Notes under the pieces: model-generated
What the model saw: only the letters and a program-made list of their open reading frames with translations
Databases searched by the model: none
Told to the model about the DNA's origin: nothing
In this document: in pieces, positions 25,952 through 35,482 of the stretch
How positions within the stretch are numbered: the first letter of the stretch is position 1
Layout: the number at the start of each line of letters is the position of its first letter
NCBI GenBank assembly: GCA_963977065.1
Contig: CAXBNF010000010.1
Coordinates: 1-64,000 of the forward strand
DNA: 64,000 nucleotides
Source of the DNA: Planktosalinus sp963977065
GTDB lineage: Bacteria; Bacteroidota; Bacteroidia; Flavobacteriales; Flavobacteriaceae
Direction of reading: 5' to 3'
Translations under genes and position numbers: made by a program

Positions 25952-26668
25952 TTAATTTTCGACTTGGAAAAGTATGGGCAAACTATAGGTTACATTTACT
26001 GCTTTTCCTCTTTGTTTACCGGGAGTCATTTTTGGCAATCCACTAATTACCTTTTTGGCTTCAGATTCAAGTCTTGGGTGAGGGGCTCGTGCCAAAACAT
26101 CGACGACATTTCCTTTTGTGTCAATTTTAAACATAACAGAAATTCTTTGCCTTCCTGTTAAACCGAGGTCATTTGCCAATTCTGAATTAAAATTTCTTCT
26201 AACAAAAGCGTCAATTTTTTCCGACATACAATCCTTACGTTGCTGGTTGTTTTTCATGTTTTCACAACCTGGATAGATTGGTACATTTTCTATAACAGCA
26301 AAAGGAACATCTGCAATTTCTTCAACGGCTTCTTCAATAGTTTCTATCTCAACAATTTCTTCAAATTGTGAAGTTTCTGTAGATTCTATAATGGTTTCTT
26401 CAATTTCTTCATCGTCTTCAACCACCTCTATAATTTCTGGTGCTGGTGGTGGTGGTGGTGGCGGTGGTGGTGGAATAAATTCTGTGATTGGGATTTCTTC
26501 CTCATCTTCATCTTCCAAATTGAGCGACCCTATATCAATAAGTGATTTGTCATAGGTCTTCCACTCAATTGCTTGCCAAGTAACAAAAAGCATTACTATC
26601 ATCCCTATTTGGAAAAAAAGTACACTCCTTTTGTTTAAATCAGCTTTTGGATTTTTTTTAGGCTCCAT
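25952..26668 (-). CDS. energy transducer TonB family protein, copy 1
   Basis: 238 residues. Short cytoplasmic tail, one helix (about 18-36, FQIGMIVMLFVTWQAI), then an acidic stretch, a run of 12 or so prolines with few interruptions (about 65-76) and a Glu/Val/Ile-rich linker to ~130, then a TonB C-terminal domain with YPGCENM...QRKDCM, ISVMFKIDTKGNVVDVLA, RAPHPRLESEAKKVI and a YSLPILFQV end. The linker is acidic (Glu-rich), unlike the Lys/Pro-rich linker of the other copy. Lies 54 bases after the VanZ-like gene on the same strand as sprA. Confidence 0.9.
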   Translation of the reverse strand: MEPKKNPKADLNKRSVLFFQIGMIVMLFVTWQAIEWKTYDKSLIDIGSLNLEDEDEEEIPITEFIPPPPPPPPPPAPEIIEVVEDDEEIEETIIESTETSQFEEIVEIETIEEAVEEIADVPFAVIENVPIYPGCENMKNNQQRKDCMSEKIDAFVRRNFNSELANDLGLTGRQRISVMFKIDTKGNVVDVLARAPHPRLESEAKKVISGLPKMTPGKQRGKAVNVTYSLPILFQVEN

Positions 26669-26722
26669 AGTTATCCTTGTTTAGTTGTTGCTAAAATATG
26701 TAAAATCTATTTTAAAATAAAG

Positions 26723-27136
26723 CTAAAATTTACTTTTTAACTTTTTTATTTTTTTTTGTGAGAGCATTAGCAGTAATGCAGCCAAAAATATGCCCACCCC
26801 GTTTGCAAGAATATCATAAATATCTGCTTGCCTGTTTCTCGTTAATTCATTTTGTAATACCTCAATTATCATGCCATAAAGAAAAGATAAGGAGCAAACA
26901 GAAATGAGTAGTTTCTTAAAATAAGCGTCCCTAAGTTTAAAGAATCCATAAAAAGCCCAAAGAATAGTCAAGATAAAATACCCTATTATATGGATGGTTT
27001 TATCAGACAGATTGGAGTCAATTTTGGGTAAAGTTGCCGGGTTAACCAGAGAACCAATAGAAATGATTGTGGTATAGAATAATGCAATAAACAAGAGGGA
27101 CTTATCCCCCAATAATTTCTTTATAAGCTTTATCAT
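26723..27136 (-). CDS. VanZ-like family membrane protein
   Basis: About 137 residues and four helices (about 14-32, 46-64, 76-94 and 106-126) with the family motifs DKTIHIIGYF and GMIIEVLQNELTRNRQADIYDILANGVG. In Flavobacteriia this gene commonly follows gcvH and sprA; its function is unknown (VanZ itself gives low teicoplanin resistance). Start is ATG 27136 or ATG 27148, so the gene begins 35-47 bases inside gcvH, a strong hint of translational coupling. Confidence 0.85.
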   Translation of the reverse strand: MIKLIKKLLGDKSLLFIALFYTTIISIGSLVNPATLPKIDSNLSDKTIHIIGYFILTILWAFYGFFKLRDAYFKKLLISVCSLSFLYGMIIEVLQNELTRNRQADIYDILANGVGIFLAALLLMLSQKKIKKLKSKF

Positions 27137-27482
27137 CCAATAAATCATCTATTTCTGATGCATCAGAAAATTTGAGTTTTATCATCCATCCATCACCATA
27201 AGGATCCATATTCACTTTTTCTGGCTCAGACTCCAGTGCTTCATTAAACTCAATTATTTCACCAGAAAGGGGTAAGAATAAATCTGAAACAGTTTTTACA
27301 GCCTCGACAGTCCCAAAAACATCTTCAACCTGTAAGGTTTCATCTAGAGTATCTACTTCAACATAGACAATATCTCCCAGTTCTTTTTGAGCAAAATCTG
27401 TAATGCCAACTGTTGCAATGTCTCCTTCTATTTTAATCCACTCGTGGTCTTTTGTGTACTTTAAATTTGCCGGAATATTCAT
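27102..27482 (-). CDS. gcvH: glycine cleavage system H protein
   Basis: 126 residues from ATG 27482 (MNIPANLKYTKDHEWI, the usual N terminus; the frame is open 15 codons further upstream but without family similarity). The lipoyl-bearing lysine is K63 in VEAVKTVSDL. The protein shuttles the methylamine group between the P, T and L proteins of glycine cleavage in the cytoplasm; none of these is encoded in the window. It begins 34 bases after the sprA stop and is overlapped at its 3' end by the VanZ-like gene. This sprA-gcvH-vanZ order is typical of Flavobacteriia. Confidence 0.95.
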   Translation of the reverse strand: MNIPANLKYTKDHEWIKIEGDIATVGITDFAQKELGDIVYVEVDTLDETLQVEDVFGTVEAVKTVSDLFLPLSGEIIEFNEALESEPEKVNMDPYGDGWMIKLKFSDASEIDDLLDDKAYKEIIGG

Positions 27483-27516
27483 ATTTTTTAAAGGTATTTG
27501 GTTAAAGTTTTCTAAT

Positions 27517-30500
27517 TTAATTTCCAAAATTGTATCGAAGAGTTATACCACTTCTAATGGTTGTTTGTGGAAAAGCCGTTGAAATTGCAAATTCGGAAAA
27601 AGTATGGTCATAATAAAACAAGGCTGTTAAATTTTTACTCAGGGCATAATCTGCAGTGAACTGCACCCCATAAATAGTTTGACCTGCTGTAACTTGACTA
27701 TTTTCCACATCAAGATATCTGATTATCGTTTTATTATCACGCATTGACAGATCGAGTTTAAAGTTCAAATCACTTCTCAAAATCTGTTGGTTTCCACCAA
27801 AGCTAGTACCTATTCTTAGATCCTTTATCCTATATCCCAATCCCACGATATATTCCATTCCTTGGATTTCTGTGAGTAAATTGTTTGCAAAACTTAAAGA
27901 AAGTGCCCGGTCTTTTCTTATTTCAGCAAGAACTCTTACTGAATTTTGCATTTCAAAATCAACTTTGATTAAGGGGCTAAAACGTTCCAAAAGATTGATA
28001 TTTGAGAGCAGTGTTCTGTTTTTAAAATTACCGGATTGATCTACCTCTGTTGGGTCATTTCTGTTATAATCAAGATTGGTTTCAAATTGGTTTACAGTAT
28101 AGTCTGCTCTATATCCATGCTGGATTGAAAAACGTCTAAAGTTTTGTTTAAACCAATTAATCTTCATAAGTCCTGTATAACGTAATTCCCAATTTGGCAG
28201 TGGAAAGTCTCTAAATATTCCTGTTTTAATCTTTGATGGGTCACTACCCTCATAAGCAGACAAGAAGGATGGTAATAAGACAGCCTGACTGTTTTTTCCA
28301 AATCCTACAGGAAAACCGTCGGCGTCGACTGGAAAGTTTGTAGTGCCATAAAAATCTGTAGCCAGGCGGTTTGCAACTACCAATCTATTGTCTCTAAAGT
28401 CCTGAAAAGTTTGAGAAAAAATCTCATCACTATCTGCAAAAGCTGTTTTTATTAAAATGGTAGAAATATTGAAATTACCAAATGTCCGTGGAGTTAAGGA
28501 ACGGTATTGGTCATTGTTTACAATATAGTTTTCTGCAAAGGATTCTGAATAGGCCCTACTACCTGTTAAATCAATTTTTAAATCCTGAAAAGGCTCTACA
28601 TTGACTTGATAATCAAGCTGGATATTTTCAACTTCTGTGTATTGTTCGTTAAACTCAGGGTAAAGTGTTAACCAGCCATTTCTGGCTGCAAGATCTCTGA
28701 TTTCTCCCTGACCTCCAAAGGCAAACCCTGTAGTGGGTCTTAATGAGCCCATAAAACCAACTGATGGTAAATAACCGGGCAAGTAAATACCATTGTTTTC
28801 CTGATAATTAAATTGAACTCTTTTGATAGAAGTTAAAAGGTCAACAAAAATATTATATGCTTTGTCTCCTCCACTTAGCCTGGGAGCACCTTGATCATCT
28901 TGTTGACCTGCTTCTCTTCCACCCGGACTTCCATCATTAGATGAAAAGGCAGATAGTCTTTCATCGCCACCGTCACCGCGTGACCCCTGTTCTCCTTTTT
29001 CACCCTGACCTTCCTTAGAATCACCACCTGATTCACCGCTTCGATTTGTTGCCCGTGAGGGTCTAATTTTTGTAAATCCAATATATCGATAGAAGTTATT
29101 CATATCGAGGGTTGAGTTAATTCGATGTGTATTTGAATTTTGAATGTTATTTCCCAAATCAAATATCCCTACTGTACCATCTTCTAGTTCCAACTCTATG
29201 TTTCTAAATAAATCACTACCTCGCTGCCACTGGTAATTTCCGGTATAAGAATAAGTAGCTCTTACAAATTTTAAAAAGGGTATTTTACTAAAAGGCAAAT
29301 CATAATTTACTTGAAGTGTTTGGAAATGTCTGTCTGGAACACCCACATCAAAAATACCATCCCAAACACCTATATCATTGTTTGTAACACCATTGTCATC
29401 AATGTAATTTTTTACGATTCTGTTATTAGATGCATTGAAATTAAAGCGCAATGAATTTGTCAGATTATAATTCATTGCATATTGCCAATCAAACATATAG
29501 TTTCGCTGAAAAAGTGTAGGAACTCCAATGTTTCCTGGCAATAAATTAAGCTCCCTGAATTTCTGCTCGTTGTATTGTCTTGTGATATTTGTACTTGCCG
29601 AAATATTTGTAGGTAAGTAATTAAAATTGAAATCTTTAAGCAATTGTAAATAAGGGCTTCTAAACAAGGAATCGTTTTTCTTAAACGGTTCCACCGGCTT
29701 AGGTGTAAAGCTATAATCATAAGTAGCACCCAACCGTACGTTTTGTTGAAGTGATTCTTCTATTTCAAAACTTTTGTGATCTACTTGATTGTAAGAATAA
29801 GCAAGTGTTATGTTTTCCACATCATAGGGTTGTGGTTTCTTATCGCCTGTTCTATCCTTTCTTACCCCAATAAAATTGATGCTTTGACGTTTAGTATATT
29901 CTATTGATTGTTCTCTAATTTGATCTCTTTCAGCAGCATCTGCTGCATTGTCTAGTCTGCTTTCAAGTTGAATATCTTGGAACTCAGGGTCATAAAAGGG
30001 AGTTACCTGTTCTTCTCCAATACCGTAATTGAATGGAAGTTGAATGCCCCAGTTTCTTGGTAACAATTGACCCACATTTACATTTGTCACAATATCATAC
30101 TGTTGCACATCTTCAAGACTTCTTTGATTAGGTCCCTGTTCAATAGATCCAAAACCAACTGTGGTTCTTCTTCCAACAGCACTTACATTTGCAAAGTCAG
30201 CTAAATTCACGTCCATACTAGCTATAGCAGCCCAACCTCCTCGATTTTCCAGTTCAGAAAGGCGCAGTTCATTAAACCAAACTTCACCACAAATATTGTT
30301 ATCAGTAAGGTTCTTTACCCCAATCATAATGGTTCTAACAGCTCCAAAACTGGGACTACCTTTAATTCCAATTCGCATTTCATTTTCAGGACCATCGGTA
30401 CTTGCATCAAGTTCAGATTCATTAAAAAAGACTACTTCACTCAAATCGAATGCTTCGGGGTCCCCTAATACACGGGACTTCACCTCTTGTAAGAGTTTAA

Positions 30501-33500
30501 GTGGCAAATTAAGTCTATTTTGAATTGGCCAAATTTCCTCTGGATTTGTTGCGCCAAAATTTGTTGGATTCAGTGGAATTTCTATTTCATAAAAGTTTTG
30601 GTTCAAGTCATTACCCAACCTAATAAATGCGACCAATTCACCATCAGATAAAGGCAGTTCCTCAAGTAACGACTCTGCGTGGATAAACATTTCTAGGTTT
30701 TTGTATTGACGCATATCAATGTTGTAATTTTTAAACACTCCGCGCCCATCTTCGGGTTCTAAACCACATACTCTTAAAGCAAGAGATTGTTCATTCTGTC
30801 TTATGTTTGAATTATTGTTTATCAATTCTTCTCTTATCACTCCGGGTGGTAATACATAAGGAATGGGTTGTCTGCTGGCATTTTCCTCAATGTTAACAGA
30901 ACTCACTTCAAATAAGGTGTTGCTGTTTTCAGGGAGAATTCCTGAGGGGTTGAGACTTTGGGTATATCTTCTGTAATCACCTCTAACCAAATCGAGTGTT
31001 CCAAATCTAAACGTAATGTCTTCTTCAAAATCTGTTAGAAACATTCTCATAAATCGAATAGATCTAAAGTCAGTAATACCCCCCACAACCCTTGTTGGAT
31101 CACTTACCGGCACTTTAAATTGCACCCATCTTACCTGTTGGGTTTGGTTATTTTGAGTATTAACTTCAAGCTCTCTTACGTCGGTTATATAAGGGTTGTT
31201 ATCCACATTCATGCCGGGAAACATTTCAACAGTGTATTCAAAATAACTGTTAACAGTATTCATAGTATTATCTCGATTATAATCTTCTACATCGGGAAGT
31301 GTGGTTGAACCCCGATTGGTTTGTGTCACTTCAGATGGGGAGTTTCCTTGTGTACCGTTATAGTTTTTATACCGATTTACAATGTCTCCTTCAGCTTGTA
31401 AAAAATAAGTATAGTTATCCCCCGCGGGGTCTTCAAGACCTGCAAATGCAGGAAATAAGGCAGCTTCTTCAACATCTGAAGCACCGTTGAGTCCTAAATC
31501 TTGATTTGTGCGCTCCTGTCCTTCAGTATCAAAAGCATAAACTAAAGATTGATTTGTGGGAACTTTTCCATAAACAGTGGGGGTTGTGCCTTGAGTTCCA
31601 CCATCTTCTGGGAGTCCATTTTCATATTGCTTTCTGCCTGTTTTGAGAATATCTTCTGAAATACTACCCAGATTAAACCTGAGCTCACCTCCATTATTTC
31701 CTGCATTTTCCTCATATATAAATGGATCTAATACCCAAAATTGGATGAACTCAACATTAGACTTTTCAAAATCGGTTGTTGCTAATGATCTTGTAATTCC
31801 GGCCCAACGAGAAGCAGGGTTTGGTAAAATGTTTGTTCCTCCTGTTTCAGGATTAAAGTTGTAGGGACCTCTTTCTCCTGGATAATAGGTTAAGTCGAGT
31901 GAAAACAATGCTTGTGTCTGACCTTGAACAATATCTGTATCGGGAAAAATTTCATTAATAAATAATCTTCTTGCAGAGTATGCGGATAAATCATCGTTTG
32001 AGATTCCTCCCGGTCTTTGAGAGCTGTAAAATATGGGATCGATGGTGTACCAAGATAATTTTGCTCTGTTGTAATTGTAAGCCGGATTGTTGTTTTCAAG
32101 TTCTCCCCCAAAATCTACTGGAGTACTGGCGAGTTGCCAGGATAAAGGTGCTTTTATATCGAGAAGGGTTTGTGAGCCTTCAAAGTCATCTACATAAACA
32201 GTTGTTTTTCCATCAAAATCGGCTACTTTGGGAGAGCCGGGTTGTAAATAGGCAAACTCACCTCTCAAAGAAAGGTTTGACTCTACATCTGTGTCTATGT
32301 TGGGCAGTTTGTTAACCAATCGAGTTAAAAAAGGCACTTGAGTGGAATAATTTGCATTGAATCCAAAAATGGTATTGTTGAGCGGCTCTGAATTTAAATT
32401 GGTTTTTTGTGTTAAGGGTCTTTCATTTAAATTGAGATAAGTTGCTCCAATCAAAAAGTTTTCATTGAATTGGTGTTCAACGTTAAGCCCTGTAAATCTT
32501 TTTGTTTGTTGCCCAAAGAGCGTATTGTTTTCTGTGGTAATTTGAATGGGCGTGTTTGAATTTAAAAGGGCCTGATCAAGAATTTGCACTCTACCCAATT
32601 GATAGTTCACTGTATAATCAACACCTTCTACTAGCAATCTTCCACCGGCGGTTACTGTTACAGAACCCTGAGGAATATTAAATGCTCCTATAGCAATACC
32701 ATCTGCCCCGGAGGATTTATAAGACCCTTTAAGTTGGAATTTATTTTTGTCACTATCTTGTTGTTCTGCAACAGTTTTTGTTGAGTTATATAGTGACCTA
32801 AATACATATTTATTTTGATTGGCATTATAAGTTGCGGGCACTTCATAATTTTCTGAGCCTGTCTCACTTCTTAATTTTTTAAACAAATGCTCACCAAAGG
32901 GTTCTACCGTGGTAAAAATGACTCTTCCATTTTGTGTATCAACAGTAATTCCAGGAAGAAAGTCAAAAAATCCATCCCCGTCTTGTTGTGGATCGTTATT
33001 GAAATTTAATCGATCGAGATTGAATACTCTCAAAAGTGTTGTTTGATCAACATCCTCTGGCAGAGGGGTTGCAGGAAACTCTACAGATCCTGCAGCGGGT
33101 GTAATAAAGTTTAATGGTGAGGGGTCTGTATAGAGGATGTTTAATCTAAAATCTTCTCTTTCGAGTTGAAAAGCACCTAGGCTGTAAATGTTTTTCATCA
33201 TCAAGTCCCAAATAGGTTGATTCACATTTACAATATTACTTTTCAGCATTTTAACAACAATATTTTGAGCCTCGCCGGGTTGAGCTGCATTGGGGTCTGG
33301 GTCTGGCTCTGTGCCTATACCGCCCTCAGTATTTGCATTAACACCATCATTTGAAAATTCACCCACTTGATACACTTTTCCGTTGACAGTGTATTGGAAA
33401 GAGACTGCAAGCACTTCATCATTACTAAGCCTTTGGTTTAAAGAGATGTATCCAAGTTGACTATTGAGCGTGTATTCATTTGGCATCAAGCGACGGGCGT

Positions 33501-34812
33501 TTTCCAGAGTGACATAGTCCTTTCCTTCACTAACCTGCACACCTCCAAAACCGGATTGAACTGTGGACACATTTCTTATGTTTGCGTTTAATATTGATTG
33601 TGCTCCACCATCAATACCAAAAGGGTTAAAGTCGTTGTTTCCGTTATCCGGAAATGAGTTTGGAGGTCTATTTATAAAGCCTCCGGGAGGGAATGTGAGC
33701 CCAATTTGAGCCGGGTCTGATTCACCAATGTCCTGTATAGCAACTATATTCCTAACATTTTCGGTATTGTTTGAAAGGTTTGTAACCCAAAGTTCGATTC
33801 GCGAAATCTGAACATTTGAATTGATAAAAGGATATTGTTCAAGAGCTCGATCATATTGGTCTCTGAAAAAATGACTCAAAAAGAAGTGTCTGTCCTCATC
33901 ATACTCCAGTGCAAATACATCAAATTCATTGATGGTTCCTCCTCCTTGTGCAATTACATTTCGGGTTTCAGATTTTTGTTCAGAGAACACACCGGTAACC
34001 CTTGTTTTTCCAAATTGCAGTTCTGTTTTGACACCAAATAAGCTTTGTGCTCCCTGAATTAATGAGCTATTGAGAGGCATACTCACATTACCCACTTCTA
34101 TTGCTTGAATGATTTGATCTTCTGTGGGGGTATATTCTAGCTTGATTTGGTTTTGAAAATCAAACGTTGACTGTGTATCATAGTTTGCGGTGATTTGAAG
34201 TCGTGTTCCCACTTTACCCAACAAACTTAGACTGATGCGTTGATCAAAATCAAAAGTGAGGTTGCTTCGGTTTCTGGGAGAAAATGAGGGATTGTCTTGT
34301 TTGGTATAAAGAATTCCCAAATCCATTTCGACAGAACCCTGAGGAATAACCTCTATGACATTTCCACCAAAGATGGTTTCAAATAGATTTGAATTGACAT
34401 AAAAACTGGGCAATAAATTACGCTGTTCATCTTCTGAGCCTTCTTTTCTTCCGTCTGCTGCATCAATTTTTGTTTTAAAATAGTCCTTCATTTCTTCTCT
34501 TAAAATGAGGTCTTGGTATTCTTGTTGCGTGAGAACGAGTGGGTAAGAAATAGAAAAATTACCGAGCATTCTGTTATAGATATACATGCCCGAGATGGGG
34601 TCAAAAGTATATAATTCACTAATGCTGGGAGGGTCTGGCAAAATCATTTGACCCATAGAATGACCAGTTCTTAGGCTGTCCTGCTCCACCTCCGGATCTT
34701 GTTCAGGATCAGGTACCTGAGCGGTTATCTGAAACGACAGGAGCAATAAACTAACTAATATAACAAAATGATGAACCTGAGTATTTTTTCTAGAATAATT
34801 TTTTGTGCCCAA
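27517..34812 (-). CDS. sprA: SprA, outer-membrane translocon of the type IX secretion system
   Basis: 2431 residues, among the largest single-chain beta-barrels; known SprA proteins form a 36-stranded pore that exports T9SS cargo across the outer membrane and is required for gliding. TTG start at 34812, only 4 bases after the ruvA stop. Signal peptide ends SFQITAQ. Characteristic blocks are seen throughout: FYVNSNLFETIFGGNVIEV and NRSNLTFDFDQRISL near the N terminus, VYVDDFEGSQ, GEVWFNELRLSELEN in the middle, and a final ITLRYNFGN strand. A 65-residue Gly/Glu/Ser-rich hydrophilic insert (about 1917-1982) interrupts the barrel region. The choice-of-anchor-L gene at the left edge is a possible cargo. 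Confidence 0.96.
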   Translation of the reverse strand: MGTKNYSRKNTQVHHFVILVSLLLLSFQITAQVPDPEQDPEVEQDSLRTGHSMGQMILPDPPSISELYTFDPISGMYIYNRMLGNFSISYPLVLTQQEYQDLILREEMKDYFKTKIDAADGRKEGSEDEQRNLLPSFYVNSNLFETIFGGNVIEVIPQGSVEMDLGILYTKQDNPSFSPRNRSNLTFDFDQRISLSLLGKVGTRLQITANYDTQSTFDFQNQIKLEYTPTEDQIIQAIEVGNVSMPLNSSLIQGAQSLFGVKTELQFGKTRVTGVFSEQKSETRNVIAQGGGTINEFDVFALEYDEDRHFFLSHFFRDQYDRALEQYPFINSNVQISRIELWVTNLSNNTENVRNIVAIQDIGESDPAQIGLTFPPGGFINRPPNSFPDNGNNDFNPFGIDGGAQSILNANIRNVSTVQSGFGGVQVSEGKDYVTLENARRLMPNEYTLNSQLGYISLNQRLSNDEVLAVSFQYTVNGKVYQVGEFSNDGVNANTEGGIGTEPDPDPNAAQPGEAQNIVVKMLKSNIVNVNQPIWDLMMKNIYSLGAFQLEREDFRLNILYTDPSPLNFITPAAGSVEFPATPLPEDVDQTTLLRVFNLDRLNFNNDPQQDGDGFFDFLPGITVDTQNGRVIFTTVEPFGEHLFKKLRSETGSENYEVPATYNANQNKYVFRSLYNSTKTVAEQQDSDKNKFQLKGSYKSSGADGIAIGAFNIPQGSVTVTAGGRLLVEGVDYTVNYQLGRVQILDQALLNSNTPIQITTENNTLFGQQTKRFTGLNVEHQFNENFLIGATYLNLNERPLTQKTNLNSEPLNNTIFGFNANYSTQVPFLTRLVNKLPNIDTDVESNLSLRGEFAYLQPGSPKVADFDGKTTVYVDDFEGSQTLLDIKAPLSWQLASTPVDFGGELENNNPAYNYNRAKLSWYTIDPIFYSSQRPGGISNDDLSAYSARRLFINEIFPDTDIVQGQTQALFSLDLTYYPGERGPYNFNPETGGTNILPNPASRWAGITRSLATTDFEKSNVEFIQFWVLDPFIYEENAGNNGGELRFNLGSISEDILKTGRKQYENGLPEDGGTQGTTPTVYGKVPTNQSLVYAFDTEGQERTNQDLGLNGASDVEEAALFPAFAGLEDPAGDNYTYFLQAEGDIVNRYKNYNGTQGNSPSEVTQTNRGSTTLPDVEDYNRDNTMNTVNSYFEYTVEMFPGMNVDNNPYITDVRELEVNTQNNQTQQVRWVQFKVPVSDPTRVVGGITDFRSIRFMRMFLTDFEEDITFRFGTLDLVRGDYRRYTQSLNPSGILPENSNTLFEVSSVNIEENASRQPIPYVLPPGVIREELINNNSNIRQNEQSLALRVCGLEPEDGRGVFKNYNIDMRQYKNLEMFIHAESLLEELPLSDGELVAFIRLGNDLNQNFYEIEIPLNPTNFGATNPEEIWPIQNRLNLPLKLLQEVKSRVLGDPEAFDLSEVVFFNESELDASTDGPENEMRIGIKGSPSFGAVRTIMIGVKNLTDNNICGEVWFNELRLSELENRGGWAAIASMDVNLADFANVSAVGRRTTVGFGSIEQGPNQRSLEDVQQYDIVTNVNVGQLLPRNWGIQLPFNYGIGEEQVTPFYDPEFQDIQLESRLDNAADAAERDQIREQSIEYTKRQSINFIGVRKDRTGDKKPQPYDVENITLAYSYNQVDHKSFEIEESLQQNVRLGATYDYSFTPKPVEPFKKNDSLFRSPYLQLLKDFNFNYLPTNISASTNITRQYNEQKFRELNLLPGNIGVPTLFQRNYMFDWQYAMNYNLTNSLRFNFNASNNRIVKNYIDDNGVTNNDIGVWDGIFDVGVPDRHFQTLQVNYDLPFSKIPFLKFVRATYSYTGNYQWQRGSDLFRNIELELEDGTVGIFDLGNNIQNSNTHRINSTLDMNNFYRYIGFTKIRPSRATNRSGESGGDSKEGQGEKGEQGSRGDGGDERLSAFSSNDGSPGGREAGQQDDQGAPRLSGGDKAYNIFVDLLTSIKRVQFNYQENNGIYLPGYLPSVGFMGSLRPTTGFAFGGQGEIRDLAARNGWLTLYPEFNEQYTEVENIQLDYQVNVEPFQDLKIDLTGSRAYSESFAENYIVNNDQYRSLTPRTFGNFNISTILIKTAFADSDEIFSQTFQDFRDNRLVVANRLATDFYGTTNFPVDADGFPVGFGKNSQAVLLPSFLSAYEGSDPSKIKTGIFRDFPLPNWELRYTGLMKINWFKQNFRRFSIQHGYRADYTVNQFETNLDYNRNDPTEVDQSGNFKNRTLLSNINLLERFSPLIKVDFEMQNSVRVLAEIRKDRALSLSFANNLLTEIQGMEYIVGLGYRIKDLRIGTSFGGNQQILRSDLNFKLDLSMRDNKTIIRYLDVENSQVTAGQTIYGVQFTADYALSKNLTALFYYDHTFSEFAISTAFPQTTIRSGITLRYNFGN

Positions 34813-34816
34813 TGTA

Positions 34817-35398
34817 TTATAAATTTTTTAAAGCTAATTTTATAATTGTTTCAACAGTCGCATCCGGGTTTTCATTACAAATTTTATCACAAACTTTTTC
34901 AGCTTGTTTTCTTAAAAACCCTAATGTTTCCAAAGCTGATAACGCTTCTTCTTTATTGGTATTGCTTGATTTACTTAAAATGTCATCTACAGCATATACT
35001 TTCAGTATTTTATCTTTCAAATCAAGGATAACTCTTTGCGCGGTTTTGGCACCAATTCCTTTGATAGATTGTATGGTACTAACATCACCGTGAGCAATGG
35101 CCTCTTTTATCGCATTGGGGTGTATGGAAGAAAGCATGGTTCTTGCCGTGCTTGCTCCAACCCCTGATACTGAAATCAATAACCTAAATAGTTCTCGTTC
35201 AAATTGATCACCAAACCCAAACAATGTGTGTGAATCCTCTTTTACTAAAAGGTGTGTGAACAATTTAACATTTTCAGACTGTGGAAGGCTTGAAAATGTG
35301 TGTAACGATATATGTATTTCATAACCCACTCCACCACAATCAATCACAATGTTAGTTGGATTTTTTTCGACTAATCTTCCCTGAATGTGAGTTATCAT
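34817..35398 (-). CDS. ruvA: Holliday junction branch migration protein RuvA
   Basis: 193 residues, normal for RuvA. Domain I OB fold (MITHIQGRLVEKNPTNIVIDCGGVGYEI), domain II with two helix-hairpin-helix motifs (LLISVSGVGASTARTML and IQSIKGIGAKTAQRVILDLKDKI), and domain III (EEALSALETLGF), which regulates RuvB. RuvA tetramers grip Holliday junctions while RuvB hexamers drive migration. ruvB itself is encoded 5 kb away at 40483-41505. ruvA is the first gene of the sprA unit and lies only 4 bases from sprA. Confidence 0.97.
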   Translation of the reverse strand: MITHIQGRLVEKNPTNIVIDCGGVGYEIHISLHTFSSLPQSENVKLFTHLLVKEDSHTLFGFGDQFERELFRLLISVSGVGASTARTMLSSIHPNAIKEAIAHGDVSTIQSIKGIGAKTAQRVILDLKDKILKVYAVDDILSKSSNTNKEEALSALETLGFLRKQAEKVCDKICNENPDATVETIIKLALKNL

Positions 35399-35420
35399 TT
35401 GTTAACTTAATGTTAAACGT

Positions 35421-35428
35421 CAAATATA
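35421..35428 (-). promoter_or_regulatory. candidate -7 box before ruvA-sprA-gcvH
   Basis: On the minus strand TATATTTG (35428 to 35421) matches the TAnnTTTG consensus and would start transcripts near 35414, about 16 bases before ATG 35398. No good -33 box is visible at the usual distance, so this is a partial match. Confidence 0.35.
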
Positions 35429-35482
35429 GTATTTTTATTATCAATCCCCTTTTTAAGTACTTAAAAAAATGAATCAAAAAAC

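Noticed and set aside
27483..27527. 15-residue extension of gcvH
   Set aside because: Not similar to H proteins, would overlap sprA, and ATG 27482 gives the standard N terminus.
30161..30523. 120-residue plus-strand frame opposite sprA
   Set aside because: Shadow frame inside the conserved middle part of SprA; no motif.
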